Assembly: GCF_001426905.1 (NCBI RefSeq)
Contig: NZ_LMFQ01000006.1
Span: 44,987-108,986, forward strand
Direction: 5' to 3'
Source of the DNA: Caulobacter sp. Root1455
GTDB lineage: Bacteria; Pseudomonadota; Alphaproteobacteria; Caulobacterales; Caulobacteraceae
Length of the DNA stretch: 64,000 nt
Shown here: positions 8,520-17,907 of the stretch, piece by piece
Layout of the letters: each line of letters begins with the position of its first letter
Numbering within the stretch: position 1 is the stretch's first letter
Translations under genes and position numbers: made by a program
Notes under the pieces: generated by a model
The model's database searches: none
The model's input: the letters and a program-made list of their open reading frames with translations, nothing else
What the model was told of the DNA's origin: nothing

Positions 8520-9737
8520 TTATCGCCGGATCCGGCGCGCCAACACGTGCGCCAGGGCCAGGCCAAGCAGCCCGACGGCGGTCAGCACGCACCAGGCCTT
8601 ATACACCGCCCCGATCCCGGCGTCGCGCCAGAGGATGGCCTGATAGGCCTCGATGGTCCAGGCGTGCGGCGTGAACCAGCCCGCCGCCTGCAGCCACGGC
8701 GGCATCAGGAAGCGCGGCACCATGCTGCCGCCGACCGCCGCCAGGACCAGGATCACGAAGGTCGACAGCATCTGGGCCTGGTCGCGCGTGCGGCACACCG
8801 AGACCAGCCCCAGGGCCACGCCCGCGGCGCAGGCCGACGCCGCCAGGGTGGTCGGCAGCCAGAGGGCCGCGTGCTGGACCACCGCCACGCCGTAGACGAT
8901 CTGGGCGGTGGCGAAGATCAGCAGCGCCTGCACCACCCCTTGCCCGATCAGGAACAGGAACTTGCCGCTGACCACCGGGCCCATGCCCGCCGTGCCGGCC
9001 AGCAGGCGGTCGGCCACGCCCGTGCTCTGCTCGTCCATCAGGCCCAGCGCTCCCTGCATGGCCGAGAACAGGGCGAACAGGATCATCACGGCGCCGGCGT
9101 AGTAGGCGATCACCCCGCCGCCGGTCTTGGCGTTCTTGATCGCCTCGCGCTCGAAGAACCCGCCGTCGTCGTGGGTCGGGGTCTGGCGCATCAGGGCCGC
9201 GGCGCTGTCGGCGTTCTCGATCTGCTCGTCGGTGAAACCGCCCAGGGCGGGCTCCAGCTGGGTCACCGTGCGGCGCAGCGTGACATCCGGCAGCGCGTTC
9301 GCCAGCACCTGCTGCACCCGGGCCTGGGCCAGGGGCGCGGCGACGGCGCGGCTGGGATCGGCGACGATCAGGAACGGCTTGTCGGCCGAGGCCGGATCGG
9401 CCCGGATCACCAGGCCGGCGTCGGCCTGCCCGGCCTTGACCCGCCGGCGGACCTCGTCGGCCGTCGGCGCCCTCTCCGCGCGAACCTCGGGCGAGGCGAC
9501 CAGGGCCGCCATCAGTCGGCCGGAGTCCGGCGTGCGGGCCGTATCGGCCACCGCCAGCTTCAACTGGATGTCGTCGCCCGTCGTCCCGGCGAACACCGAG
9601 GAGAAGATCAGGAACACCAGCGGCGGCAGCAGGAAGGTCATCAGCAGGGCGCCGCGATCGCGCCAGAGGTCCAGCGCCATCACCCGAACCATGGCGGCGA
9701 TCTTCCAGAGCGCCCCTCTCCCGAAATCGAGCGTCAC
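8520..9737 (-). CDS. ABC-2 type transporter permease in the carotenoid block
   Basis: 405 residues with the ABC-2 exporter layout: one N-terminal TM (about 30-50), a large soluble extracytoplasmic region (about 55-225) and five or six C-terminal TMs. This is the YhhJ/YbhR-like form. GTG 9737 overlaps the ATPase stop by 4 nt (GTGA), so the pair is translated together. It lies between crtE and crtZ on the same strand. The exported substrate is not shown by the sequence. Confidence 0.85.
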   Translation of the reverse strand: MTLDFGRGALWKIAAMVRVMALDLWRDRGALLMTFLLPPLVFLIFSSVFAGTTGDDIQLKLAVADTARTPDSGRLMAALVASPEVRAERAPTADEVRRRVKAGQADAGLVIRADPASADKPFLIVADPSRAVAAPLAQARVQQVLANALPDVTLRRTVTQLEPALGGFTDEQIENADSAAALMRQTPTHDDGGFFEREAIKNAKTGGGVIAYYAGAVMILFALFSAMQGALGLMDEQSTGVADRLLAGTAGMGPVVSGKFLFLIGQGVVQALLIFATAQIVYGVAVVQHAALWLPTTLAASACAAGVALGLVSVCRTRDQAQMLSTFVILVLAAVGGSMVPRFLMPPWLQAAGWFTPHAWTIEAYQAILWRDAGIGAVYKAWCVLTAVGLLGLALAHVLARRIRR

Positions 9738-10690
9738 GCCGCCAGCTTCCGATCGGCCACCAGGGTGAACAGATTGGCCAGGGACGGCTCGCGCACCCGA
9801 ACCTCGCGCGGCGTCAGCCCCGCCTCGCGCAGCCGCTTGTCCAGCCGGCCCGCCACCGCGTAGCCGTCGGCGTCCAGCCGCGTCCAGACCGTCGGCCGTC
9901 CCGTGCGCTCCAGCCCCTCGGCCGCAAGGCGGCTCTCGCCGGCGGCGTCGATCTCCTCGGCCAGGTGGACCTGGATCTCCATCCGCTCGCCGAACGCTTC
10001 GGCGATCAGCGCCTTGGGCCGCCCCTCCAGCACCAGCTGGCCGTCTCGCAGGAAGCCGACGCGGTCGGCCAGGGCGCCGGCCTGGTCCAGGTCGTGGGTC
10101 GTCATCAGCACCGCCACGCCCAGGTCGCGCAGCCCCCGGATCACCGTGTCCACCGCCTCGCGGGCGTCCAGATCCACTCCGACGGTCGGCTCGTCCAGGA
10201 TCAGCAGGCTGGGCTCGTGGACGATGGCGGCGGCGATATTGGCCCGGCGCTTGTAGCCCCCGGACAGGTGTTTGACCGGCACATGGGCGCGGTCGACCGT
10301 GCGGGTCAGCTCCAAGGCCCGGCGGACGGCCGCCGCCAGGCCGGCGCGCGGCACGTCGGCCAGGGCCGCGAAGGTCTCGATGTTCTCAGCCACCGTCAGG
10401 TTCGGATAGAGGGCGATCTCCTGGGGAACCAGGCCCAGACCGGCCCGCGCCGCCGGAACGCGGGCGGGATCGCGCCCCTTCAGCAGGACTGTCCCGCCGT
10501 CGGGCCGGATGCGGCCGCAGATCGCGCGGATCAGGGTGGTCTTGCCCGCGCCGTTCGGCCCCAGCAGGGCGTAGATCTCGCCCGGATGCAGCCTCAGATC
10601 GACGCCGCGCAGGGCGGGCTTGCCGCCATAGGCGTGGACCACGGCCGTCACGACGACGACAGGGTCCGGCGAAACGGGTTCGGAGGTCAC
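9734..10690 (-). CDS. ABC-2 type transporter ATP-binding protein in the carotenoid block
   Basis: 318 residues. Walker A is GPNGAGKTT (44-52), the signature is LSGGYKRR and Walker B is LLILDEPTVGVD, followed by a TTHD switch histidine. The C-terminal approximately 90 residues are typical of the CcmA/NatA-like drug and polysaccharide exporter group. The start is GTG 10690, overlapping the crtE stop by 4 nt. It powers the permease encoded directly downstream. Confidence 0.88.
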   Translation of the reverse strand: MTSEPVSPDPVVVVTAVVHAYGGKPALRGVDLRLHPGEIYALLGPNGAGKTTLIRAICGRIRPDGGTVLLKGRDPARVPAARAGLGLVPQEIALYPNLTVAENIETFAALADVPRAGLAAAVRRALELTRTVDRAHVPVKHLSGGYKRRANIAAAIVHEPSLLILDEPTVGVDLDAREAVDTVIRGLRDLGVAVLMTTHDLDQAGALADRVGFLRDGQLVLEGRPKALIAEAFGERMEIQVHLAEEIDAAGESRLAAEGLERTGRPTVWTRLDADGYAVAGRLDKRLREAGLTPREVRVREPSLANLFTLVADRKLAA

Positions 10691-11580
10691 GCCGCCGCCT
10701 TGCGCCGGGCGAAGAGGTCGCCGACATAGCGGCCCAGCAAGCCGCCGCAACCCGCCCGGGCCAGGGCGCCGGAGGCCTTGGCCAGGTGCTCCTCCATGAC
10801 CTGGCGGGCGCCGGCCGGGCCCAGGGTGGAGACCACCGTGGCCATGGCCGCGTCCTTGCCGACGTCCTTGCCGGCCGCCTCGGTCGAGCCCTGGACGTCG
10901 ATCAGGTCGTCGCGGATCTGGAAGGCCAGGCCGATATGGCGGGCGAAGACGCCCATCGCCTCGACCGCGTCGTCCGGCGCGTCGGCGACCCGCGCCCCGC
11001 CCTGGGCCGCGGCGACGATCAGCACGCCGGTCTTTTCGTGATTGAGGCGGTCCAGCGCGGCGGGGTCGCGCAGCTGGTCGCGGTCGAACAGGTCGCGGGC
11101 CTGGCCGGCGATCAGGCCCGAAAAGCCCACGGCCTGGGCCGCGCGGCCGGCCAGCTCGGCGCGCAACGACGCGGGCAGGCCCTCGTCGGCCGCGATCACC
11201 GCATAGGCCTGGTTCAGCAGGCCCACCCCGGCCAGGATCGCCGTGGCCTCGTCGAAGGCCCGATGGATGGTCGGCAAGCCCCGCCGCAGGCCCGCGTCGT
11301 CCATCGACGGCAGATCGTCGAAGATCAGCGAGGCGGCATGGATCATCTCGAACGCGCAGCCCACGTCCAGCGCCGCGCCCTCGGGCGCGCCGAACTCGGC
11401 GGCGGCCAGCAGGGTCACCATCGGCCGGAAGCGCTTTCCGGGGGCCAGCAGCGAGTAACGCACCGCCTCGACCAGGCGGTCGGGCGCCGAGCCCACGGGC
11501 GGGGCCAGCTCGGCCAGCCGCCGGTCCACCCCGGCGCGCAGGGCCTCGACTCTCTGGAGAAAGGCGGCGTGGTCGTCCAT
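10687..11580 (-). CDS. crtE: Geranylgeranyl diphosphate synthase
   Basis: A 297-residue trans-isoprenyl diphosphate synthase. The first aspartate-rich motif is FDDLPSMDD (Asp88/89 to Asp94/95) and the second is DDLID (224-228). It elongates FPP/DMAPP with IPP to GGPP, the crtB substrate. FPP synthase (ispA) has the same motifs, so GGPP as product is inferred from the carotenoid setting. It is the first gene of the block leading into the ABC exporter and crtZ. Confidence 0.9.
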   Translation of the reverse strand: MDDHAAFLQRVEALRAGVDRRLAELAPPVGSAPDRLVEAVRYSLLAPGKRFRPMVTLLAAAEFGAPEGAALDVGCAFEMIHAASLIFDDLPSMDDAGLRRGLPTIHRAFDEATAILAGVGLLNQAYAVIAADEGLPASLRAELAGRAAQAVGFSGLIAGQARDLFDRDQLRDPAALDRLNHEKTGVLIVAAAQGGARVADAPDDAVEAMGVFARHIGLAFQIRDDLIDVQGSTEAAGKDVGKDAAMATVVSTLGPAGARQVMEEHLAKASGALARAGCGGLLGRYVGDLFARRKAAA

Positions 11581-11623
11581 CTCGCGGGTCGCGACCGTTT
11601 GTCCACCCCGACGCGGGCGACCT

Positions 11624-11652
11624 CATTTGAAGGCGCCCTCGTCGGGCGTCAA
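11624..11652 (-). promoter_or_regulatory. Possible crtE promoter
   Basis: On the minus strand a clean TTGACG (11652-11647) is followed, after 17 nt, by a poor -10 (CAAATG, 11629-11624). It lies about 45 nt upstream of crtE. The -35 is convincing; the -10 is weak. Confidence 0.3.
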
Positions 11653-11689
11653 CCTCGCCTGGAAAGCGAACGCGCCGCGAGAGCCTCGA

Positions 11690-12205
11690 TCAGCCCCGGC
11701 AGAAGCCGAAGAAGCGCTTGATGTCCGCCCGTTCGGCCGCCGTACGGGCGTCCTGTGGATAGGCCCTGTCCTCGATCTGGCTGATCAGGCCGGTCTTCTC
11801 GAACGCGGCCAGCACTGGGTCGGTCAGAAGAATCTGGCCGATCACCTCCCAGCCGCCAGTCATCTCGGAGCGGGTGAGCTGGACCGCGTAGCGGCCCTGA
11901 ACCTTGCCCGAGCTCAGACGCACCGCGCCGGGCCCTGGCTTGCCGCTGTTGACGTCGGTGACCAGGCTGACGGTCTTGCCCTTGCGCCCACAGGAAAACA
12001 TCACGCCGACGGCGTCGCTTTCCGGCACGCCGTAGGCCAGCAGCGCCCTGCCCTCCGGCCCCGCCCCGTAATTCCACTTCATGCCGTCCGGAACCGGCGC
12101 GGCCTTTTTAGCCGTCATCGACATCGGCGGCGCGGTCGTCGTCGAACATGCGCCCAACACCGCCGCGCCGGCGGCCAGCAACAGCCACAATCCCTGACGT
12201 TTCAT
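11690..12205 (-). CDS. Lipoprotein of unknown function
   Basis: 171 residues beginning MKRQGLWLLLAAG, with a lipobox LGAC (Cys about 20), so probably an anchored lipoprotein. The mature part has two later cysteines (MFSCGRKG and the terminal FGFCRG) that could form a disulfide. I do not recognise a domain. It lies 109 bp upstream of crtE on the same strand and is divergent from the DUF3298-like lipoprotein gene. Confidence 0.6.
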   Translation of the reverse strand: MKRQGLWLLLAAGAAVLGACSTTTAPPMSMTAKKAAPVPDGMKWNYGAGPEGRALLAYGVPESDAVGVMFSCGRKGKTVSLVTDVNSGKPGPGAVRLSSGKVQGRYAVQLTRSEMTGGWEVIGQILLTDPVLAAFEKTGLISQIEDRAYPQDARTAAERADIKRFFGFCRG

Positions 12206-12355
12206 CACCCGTCCCCGTTCAGCCCGCCCCTGATCTATCCGCGTTCGGCGAAGATGGCGACCGGACTCGGCCCGGAATGCGCCCGATGGACGGGGTCGTC
12301 GCCACAAGGCAGGGTGGAGCCACCAGGCCGGGGGCCGCGTTCAGGAGCGATGTCC

Positions 12356-13192
12356 ATGAAACCTCTCCCCATCGCCGCTCTCGCCCTCGTCGCCGCGCTG
12401 GGCGCCTGCGACCGCAAGCCCGCCCCGCCGGCGGAGGCGCCGACCGCCCCGACCGCGCCGGTGGCCGCGGCGCCGGCCCCGACGGCGCGTCCCCTCGCCT
12501 TCGACCAGACCGATCCGGCGGCCAAGGTCGCCCTCAGCCTGCCGGCCGAGATCGCCAACTATCCCGCCCTGCACGCCCTGCTCTACGACCGCGAGGTGGC
12601 GAGCCTGCGGACCTTCGCCGCCAAGGCCGAGACGGACCGCAAGGCCTCCGACGGCAAGTTCCCCTGGCGGCCCTACAACCGCCAGGGCCAGTGGTTCCTG
12701 GCCGCCGACGCCGCGCCGCTGGTGGGCCTGCGCGCCCTGTGGTTCGAGGACACCGGCGGGGCGCACCCCAACCACGGCGGCGCGTCCCTGCTGTGGGACG
12801 CCGCCGCCAACCGCGAGATCCAGCCCAAGGCGCTGTTCCGGCCCGAGGCCGACATGACCGTGCTCGACAAGGCGATCTGCGACGCGGTGGCCCAGGCCAA
12901 GACCCATCGCGAAGGGGCCGTTCCGCTCAGCGACACGTTCTCCTGCCCCAAGTGGAGCCAGACCGTCCTGGTCCTGGCCCCCTCGGCGATCCCGGGCAAG
13001 GTCGGCGGGCTGACGGCGCTGATCGATCCCTACGTGGTCGGCCCCTATTCCGAGGGCGATTACGAAGTCACCATCCCCGTCTCGGCGTTCCAGGTGCTGC
13101 TGGCGCCGGCCTATGCCGGGGCGTTCGGCGGCGCGCCGAAATCGCCGGGCGCCCCGGACGGGACGGTCAGCGTGAAGATGGACGTGAAGTAG
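12356..13192 (+). CDS. Lipoprotein with DUF3298-like C-terminus
   Basis: 278 residues: signal peptide and lipobox (LGAC), a Pro/Ala-rich linker (about 20-45), then a domain resembling the DUF4163/DUF3298 (RsiV/PdaC-like) arrangement. The closing segment VGPYSEGDYEVTIPVSAFQ is characteristic of DUF3298. ATG 12356 was chosen over ATG 12350 because the CAGGAG box is then about 8 nt away. Members are extracytoplasmic and some bind lysozyme or peptidoglycan; nothing specific can be claimed here. Confidence 0.7.
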   Translation: MKPLPIAALALVAALGACDRKPAPPAEAPTAPTAPVAAAPAPTARPLAFDQTDPAAKVALSLPAEIANYPALHALLYDREVASLRTFAAKAETDRKASDGKFPWRPYNRQGQWFLAADAAPLVGLRALWFEDTGGAHPNHGGASLLWDAAANREIQPKALFRPEADMTVLDKAICDAVAQAKTHREGAVPLSDTFSCPKWSQTVLVLAPSAIPGKVGGLTALIDPYVVGPYSEGDYEVTIPVSAFQVLLAPAYAGAFGGAPKSPGAPDGTVSVKMDVK

Positions 13193-13291
13193 CGCCGAGC
13201 GCTTCTCCCGCCGGTCGAATCCGACTTAAGGTTGCGCTTGTTACGGACCGGTGCAATCTGGTCTCGTTTCGATTGGGGGGAATACGAGTTC

Positions 13292-14608
13292 ATGCGTAAG
13301 TTTTATCTCGCCGTGGCCATGGCCGCGGCGGCGACGCCGGTGTGCGCGACCGATCTGGCCAAGTCTTCGGACGGCTACACCTATTTCAACAAGCCCGGCG
13401 CCCAGGTCGCCGTCCATGACGCCGATGTCCGCGACTGCAAGGTCAAGGCCGGCCGCCTGTACCAGCCCGACACCAGCGCGCCCGTCTACGCGCCCGGTCT
13501 GGCCGGCGCCATCGGGGTGGCGATCGCCAAGGCCATCGCCCAGGCCGTGGCCAACGCCAAGGCCCGGCCGGTGAACGTCGAGAACTGCATGGTCGTGAAG
13601 GGCTGGCGCGTCGTGGCGCTGGATCCCGTGGCCGGCGAGGCCGCCAGCAAGCTGGAAGCCACCGCCAAGCTCGCCCGGATGACGCCGCTGATCGGCGCCG
13701 CCGAGCCGGAAGGCACGGTCGTGCGGGTGTTCGCCAACGACGCCGCCAGCAACCAGACCGCCGGCATGTTCTCGCCCGCCCGCAACACCATCAAGGCGGC
13801 GCTCAGCGTCGAGGCCATGGGCGATCCGCCGGAGAGCGACAAGCCGGTCAAGGAAAAGGCCGCGCCCGCGCCGAAACTGGCCAAGAGCGCCCGTCCGCCG
13901 GCGCCGTTGAAGGCTGACCAGTTGGGCGAGATCCCGGCCAACTCCGCGCTGATCGTCGTCAACGTCCAGGGCACGGGCGCTTTCTCCGTGACCTTCGAGC
14001 GCGAAGGTCCCGACGCCAAGACGCCGGCCTGGGCCGACGGCCGTCCGGGCAGCTTCCTGGCCGCCCAGCCGGTCAAGGCCACGGCCACCGCCGGCGGCGC
14101 CCAGGGCACGACCCTGGTGTTCGCCGTGCCCCCCGGCCGCTGGAAGATCGACCACCTCAGCGCCGGCCTGTTCACGGTCAGCCTGTGCCTGGGCGCGCCC
14201 TCGTTCGAGGTCGCGGCCGGCGACGTGGTCTATGCCGGTTCGTTCGACCCGGCCTCGGCGACCAACAACATCGGTCCGGAAATGACCCTTGAGCCCTATC
14301 GCGCCGTCTTCCCGGCCCTGTCGGGCCTGGGCGAGAAGATGCGGCCGGCGTCCTACGTCAACGGCTCCACCGGCCAGTGCCAGGGCGCCTACATGTACGC
14401 GCTGGAGACCGTCGGACGGCCGTTCGCCGAGGGCTACGCCCTGGGCTCCAAGGCCCAGCCCGCCCCGACGGCCTCGGCTGTCGCGGCTCCGGCGCCGGAC
14501 GCGGCCATTCCGGCCTCGACGCCCGCGGCTCCCGCCGCTCCGGCGGCGACGCCGACCTCGGCTCCGGCCGCCGCGGCCCCGGCGGCTTCGGCTCCGGCCG
14601 CGTCCTAG
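13292..14608 (+). CDS. Secreted protein of unknown function with Pro/Ala-rich tail
   Basis: 438 residues with a Sec signal peptide (cleavage near VCAT) and no further TM. It has a conserved-looking N-terminal part with two cysteines (VRDCKV, VENCMV), a basic linker (about 190-215) and a second domain. That domain has a WKIDHLSAGLFTVSLCLG segment, resembling the glycine-rich PPGRW...C..P.FEV.AGDVVY pattern of small extracytoplasmic beta-sandwich domains. The last approximately 50 residues are a low-complexity Pro/Ala tail. The next secreted-protein gene follows after 7 nt, so the two are likely co-transcribed. Confidence 0.65.
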   Translation: MRKFYLAVAMAAAATPVCATDLAKSSDGYTYFNKPGAQVAVHDADVRDCKVKAGRLYQPDTSAPVYAPGLAGAIGVAIAKAIAQAVANAKARPVNVENCMVVKGWRVVALDPVAGEAASKLEATAKLARMTPLIGAAEPEGTVVRVFANDAASNQTAGMFSPARNTIKAALSVEAMGDPPESDKPVKEKAAPAPKLAKSARPPAPLKADQLGEIPANSALIVVNVQGTGAFSVTFEREGPDAKTPAWADGRPGSFLAAQPVKATATAGGAQGTTLVFAVPPGRWKIDHLSAGLFTVSLCLGAPSFEVAAGDVVYAGSFDPASATNNIGPEMTLEPYRAVFPALSGLGEKMRPASYVNGSTGQCQGAYMYALETVGRPFAEGYALGSKAQPAPTASAVAAPAPDAAIPASTPAAPAAPAATPTSAPAAAAPAASAPAAS

Positions 14609-14615
14609 GCCGACC

Positions 14616-16172
14616 ATGGCCCGGACCCTTGGCCGGCGATCGTCCTGGGCGATCGCCGGCCTGGTGTCGCTGACCGGCGCGGGAGGCGCGGTCGCCGGCA
14701 CGTACTATCAGCCGCTGATCTACGGCGCCCCGCCCATCGTCTATTCCTACGGCGCGGCGGGCGAGAACGCGCGGATGCCGATGTCCCTGACCGACACGGC
14801 GCCGACCGCCGTGGAGGGCGAGGTGTCCAAGGACGGGGTGATCGCCCAACACCTCCTGCGCGTCGACCAGGCCCGGGTGCTGACCAGCCCGGTCCAGGGC
14901 CGCTTTCGCGAGATCCCGGCCGGCACGGCCCTGGCCCGGGTGGAGGTGGCCGGATCGGCCAATCTGGTCGTCTGGTGCGACCTGCGGGCCAACACCAAGT
15001 GGAACAGCCGCGGCGCGTTCGAATGCCTGACCGACACCAAGGGCGCCGGCGCCTTCGACCAGGGCTGGGCCGGGGTGTCGGACTACTATTTCGCGGCGGC
15101 CGGCTTCAACGTCGTCAGCGCGCCGCGCACCCTGACCAGCAAGGGAACCTGGCGCGAGGCCAAGCCGGAAGAACACCCCACCCTGCTGTTGGGCTACAAG
15201 TGGTGTGACGGCGACGGGGCGGCCAAGCCCGCCCGTTTCGCCCGCGCCCTCCAGGCCAGCGGCGACAAGCGCTGGTTCGTGCCGGGCGTCTGCGCGAGCG
15301 GCGCGACCGCCCCGCTGGGCGGCGGATCCTTCGACCTGCCTCCCCTGAAGGTCGCCACCTCGGCCGGCGCCGCGCCGAGCGCCCTGCACTACAAGGTCGA
15401 GGGTCGTCTGCCGCCCGCGCCCCTGTTGCAGCCGGTGCTTTCCGGTCTCGCGGACCTGTCCGCCCCGCCCGCGCCCAAGATCGACCGGGCCGTCGCCCCG
15501 CCCGCCGCCGAGCTGTCGCTGAAGCCGCTGGTTCCGGCCGGCGCGGCCCCGGTCGTCGTCGCCGGCGACATCGCCAAGGGCCAGCCGTTCTTCACCGTCG
15601 GCGTGCGCCACGGCGTCACCGGCGTGCTCAAGCAGGAGGTGCGCGGCAAGGGCTGGTTCTTCGACAAGGCCCTGCCGGTCGGCCAGCCGGTCTATGGCGT
15701 GCCGATGGCCGGGGCCAGCGAGACGGGCCTGGTCTGGTGCGCCCCGCGCCAGGACGACAAGCCGAAGGGCAAGTCGCCCACCCGCTGGGCCGCCGCCTGC
15801 CTGCCGCAGAACGCCACCCAGGCCAACTGGGTCGAGGCCCAGACGGCGATGATGAGCGTCAACCTGTCGTGGTTCTACGGCAGCCGCACGACCAACGCCC
15901 TGGACGTCGAGCGCGGCCCGATCGACCTGCCGCCGATGACGCTCAGCTACGTGTTCGCCGGCTGGAGCGAGCAAGGCTCGCTGATGCTGGAGGTCCGCCT
16001 GGACTGGGGCGAAGGCCCGCAGCTGCTGCGCGCCCTGCGCGTCGCGCCGGGGGCCGACGGCGTGGTGACGGTCAAGACCATGGACGGCGTGATCGCGGTG
16101 AAGCGCGTCGGCGACGCCGCCCAGGCCCAGACGCTCAAGCCCCTGCTGGCCCAGGCAGACGTGGTCTACTAG
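14616..16172 (+). CDS. Secreted protein with an internal domain duplication
   Basis: 518 residues with a signal peptide (cleavage near AVAG). Two diverged copies of one module can be seen. Copy 1 (about 65-140) ends VVWCDLRAN...FECLTD; copy 2 (about 310-400) ends LVWCAPRQD...AACLPQ. Each has a VWC and a second cysteine about 15-20 residues on, which suggests one disulfide per module. No enzyme motif is seen. The gene starts 7 nt after the preceding secreted-protein gene. Confidence 0.65.
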   Translation: MARTLGRRSSWAIAGLVSLTGAGGAVAGTYYQPLIYGAPPIVYSYGAAGENARMPMSLTDTAPTAVEGEVSKDGVIAQHLLRVDQARVLTSPVQGRFREIPAGTALARVEVAGSANLVVWCDLRANTKWNSRGAFECLTDTKGAGAFDQGWAGVSDYYFAAAGFNVVSAPRTLTSKGTWREAKPEEHPTLLLGYKWCDGDGAAKPARFARALQASGDKRWFVPGVCASGATAPLGGGSFDLPPLKVATSAGAAPSALHYKVEGRLPPAPLLQPVLSGLADLSAPPAPKIDRAVAPPAAELSLKPLVPAGAAPVVVAGDIAKGQPFFTVGVRHGVTGVLKQEVRGKGWFFDKALPVGQPVYGVPMAGASETGLVWCAPRQDDKPKGKSPTRWAAACLPQNATQANWVEAQTAMMSVNLSWFYGSRTTNALDVERGPIDLPPMTLSYVFAGWSEQGSLMLEVRLDWGEGPQLLRALRVAPGADGVVTVKTMDGVIAVKRVGDAAQAQTLKPLLAQADVVY

Positions 16173-16181
16173 GCCGACCGT

Positions 16182-16217
16182 GCGTCCTTCGAAGCCCAGC
16201 CGAGCCTCGAAGGACGC
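16182..16217. terminator. Hairpin between convergent genes
   Basis: A perfect 11-bp inverted repeat, GCGTCCTTCGA / TCGAAGGACGC (16182-16192 and 16207-16217), sits just after the secreted-protein stop and before the pccB stop on the other strand. There is no T-run on either side, so its role as a terminator is uncertain. Confidence 0.45.
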
Positions 16218-16226
16218 GCCCCGCCT

Positions 16227-17759
16227 CTACAGCGGGATGTTGTCGTGCTTCTTCCAGGGGTTGGTCAGTTCCTTGCCCTTCAGGCTCTTCAGCGCCCGGA
16301 CGATGCGCTTGCGGGTGCCGTGGGGCATGATCACGTCGTCGATATAGCCGCGGCTGGCGGCGACGAACGGATTGGCGAAGCGGTCCTTGTACTCGGCCTC
16401 GCGGGCGGCCAGGGCCTCGGGATCCTTGGCCTCCTGGCGGAAGATGATCTCGACCGCGCCCTTGGCGCCCATGACCGCGATCTCGGCCGTGGGCCAGGCG
16501 TAGTTGAAGTCGCCGCGCAGGTGCTTGGAGCTCATCACGTCATAGGCCCCGCCATAGGCCTTGCGGGTGATCAGGGTGATCTTCGGCACGGTGGCCTCGG
16601 CATAGGCGAACAACAGCTTGGCGCCGTGCTTGATCAGGCCGCCGTACTCTTGCTTGGTCCCCGGCATGAAGCCCGGCACGTCGACCAGGGTGATGATCGG
16701 GATGTTGAAGGCGTCGCAGAACCGCACGAAGCGGGCGGCCTTGCGGCTGGAGTCGATGTCCAGCACGCCGGCCAACACCTGGGGCTGGTTGGCGACTATG
16801 CCGACGCTCTCGCCGTCCATGCGGGCGAAGCCGCAGACGATGTTCTTGGCCCACTCGCTTGAGATCTCGAAGAAATCCGCCTCGTCGACGATCTTCAGGA
16901 TCAGTTCCTTCATGTCGTACGGCTTGCCCGGATCGCTGGGGATCAGGCTGTCGAGGCTGGGCTCGGCGCGGTAGGCCTCGTCGAAGCTTTCGCGCTCGGG
17001 GGCGGTCTCGCGGTTGGACGAAGGCAGGAAGTCGATCAGGCGGCGCACCTGGGTCAGGGCTTCCAGGTCGTTCTCGAACGCCCCCTCGGCCACGCCCGAC
17101 TTGGACGCGTGGACCCGAGCCCCGCCCAGCTCCTCGGCGGTGACCACCTCGTTAGTGACGGTCTTCACGACGTCGGGACCGGTCACGAACATGTAGCTCG
17201 TGTCCTTCACCATGAAGATGAAGTCGGTCATCGCCGGCGAATAAACGTCGCCGCCGGCGCAGGGGCCCATGATCACGCTGATCTGCGGCACCACGCCCGA
17301 GGCCATCACGTTCTCGAGGAAGATGTCGGCATAGCCGGCCAGGCTGTCGACGCCTTCCTGGATCCGCGCCCCGCCGGCGTCGAACAGGCCGATGATCGGC
17401 GCCCCGACCTTCATGGCCTGGCGCTGGACCTTGACGATCTTGGCCGCGTGGGCGCCCGACAGCGAACCGCCGAACACCGTGAAATCCTTGGAGAAGACGT
17501 AGACGACCTTGCCGTTGATCGTGCCCCAGCCGGTGACGACGCCGTCGCCGGAGATCTTCTGGTCGGCCATGCCGAACTCGGTGCCCCGGTGCTCGACGAA
17601 CATGTCGAACTCCTCGAAGCTGTCCTCGTCCAGCAGCAGGTCGATCCGCTCGCGCGCGGTCAGCTTGCCCTTGGCGTGCTGGGCGGCCACCCGCTTTTCG
17701 CCGCCGCCGGCCCTGGCCTGCTCGCGACGACGATCGAGTTCCTCGAGAATGTGCTGCAC
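16227..17759 (-). CDS. pccB: Propionyl-CoA carboxylase beta subunit (carboxyltransferase)
   Basis: 510 residues, the standard length for the acyl-CoA carboxyltransferase beta chain. It transfers CO2 from biotin to propionyl-CoA, giving methylmalonyl-CoA. The N-half oxyanion region [14 protein letters not shown] and [16 protein letters not shown], and the C-half [12 protein letters not shown] and [10 protein letters not shown], are PccB hallmarks. GTG 17759 has an AGGGGAG box about 7 nt upstream. The alpha (biotin) subunit gene is not in the window. Confidence 0.93.
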   Translation of the reverse strand: MQHILEELDRRREQARAGGGEKRVAAQHAKGKLTARERIDLLLDEDSFEEFDMFVEHRGTEFGMADQKISGDGVVTGWGTINGKVVYVFSKDFTVFGGSLSGAHAAKIVKVQRQAMKVGAPIIGLFDAGGARIQEGVDSLAGYADIFLENVMASGVVPQISVIMGPCAGGDVYSPAMTDFIFMVKDTSYMFVTGPDVVKTVTNEVVTAEELGGARVHASKSGVAEGAFENDLEALTQVRRLIDFLPSSNRETAPERESFDEAYRAEPSLDSLIPSDPGKPYDMKELILKIVDEADFFEISSEWAKNIVCGFARMDGESVGIVANQPQVLAGVLDIDSSRKAARFVRFCDAFNIPIITLVDVPGFMPGTKQEYGGLIKHGAKLLFAYAEATVPKITLITRKAYGGAYDVMSSKHLRGDFNYAWPTAEIAVMGAKGAVEIIFRQEAKDPEALAAREAEYKDRFANPFVAASRGYIDDVIMPHGTRKRIVRALKSLKGKELTNPWKKHDNIPL

Positions 17760-17848
17760 GCGGACGCTCCCCTGCTCTCTTACTGGGCCTTCACGGCCAC
17801 CTTATGAGCCGAGCCGTAATGGCGCGAGCTTTCCGTGGCAAGCCATCC

Positions 17849-17875
17849 GTTGCGGCAGTGCAGCAACGACCGTTG
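17849..17875. promoter_or_regulatory. Overlapping inverted repeats upstream of pccB
   Basis: GTTGC-N9-GCAAC (17849-17867) overlaps CAACG-AC-CGTTG (17864-17875), about 90-115 nt upstream of the pccB start. The layout resembles a regulator operator. Short-chain acyl-CoA regulators of the PccR/ScfR type bind TTTGCAA-like sites near pccB in alphaproteobacteria, but the match here is partial. Confidence 0.25.
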
Positions 17876-17907
17876 TTCGGCTAAGTGTTTGAACGTTCGG
17901 AAGGGCC

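Noticed and set aside
10687..11580. ispA (farnesyl diphosphate synthase) instead of crtE
   Set aside because: The motifs alone do not decide, but tight coupling to the carotenoid block favours a GGPP synthase role. A shared FPP/GGPP role remains possible.
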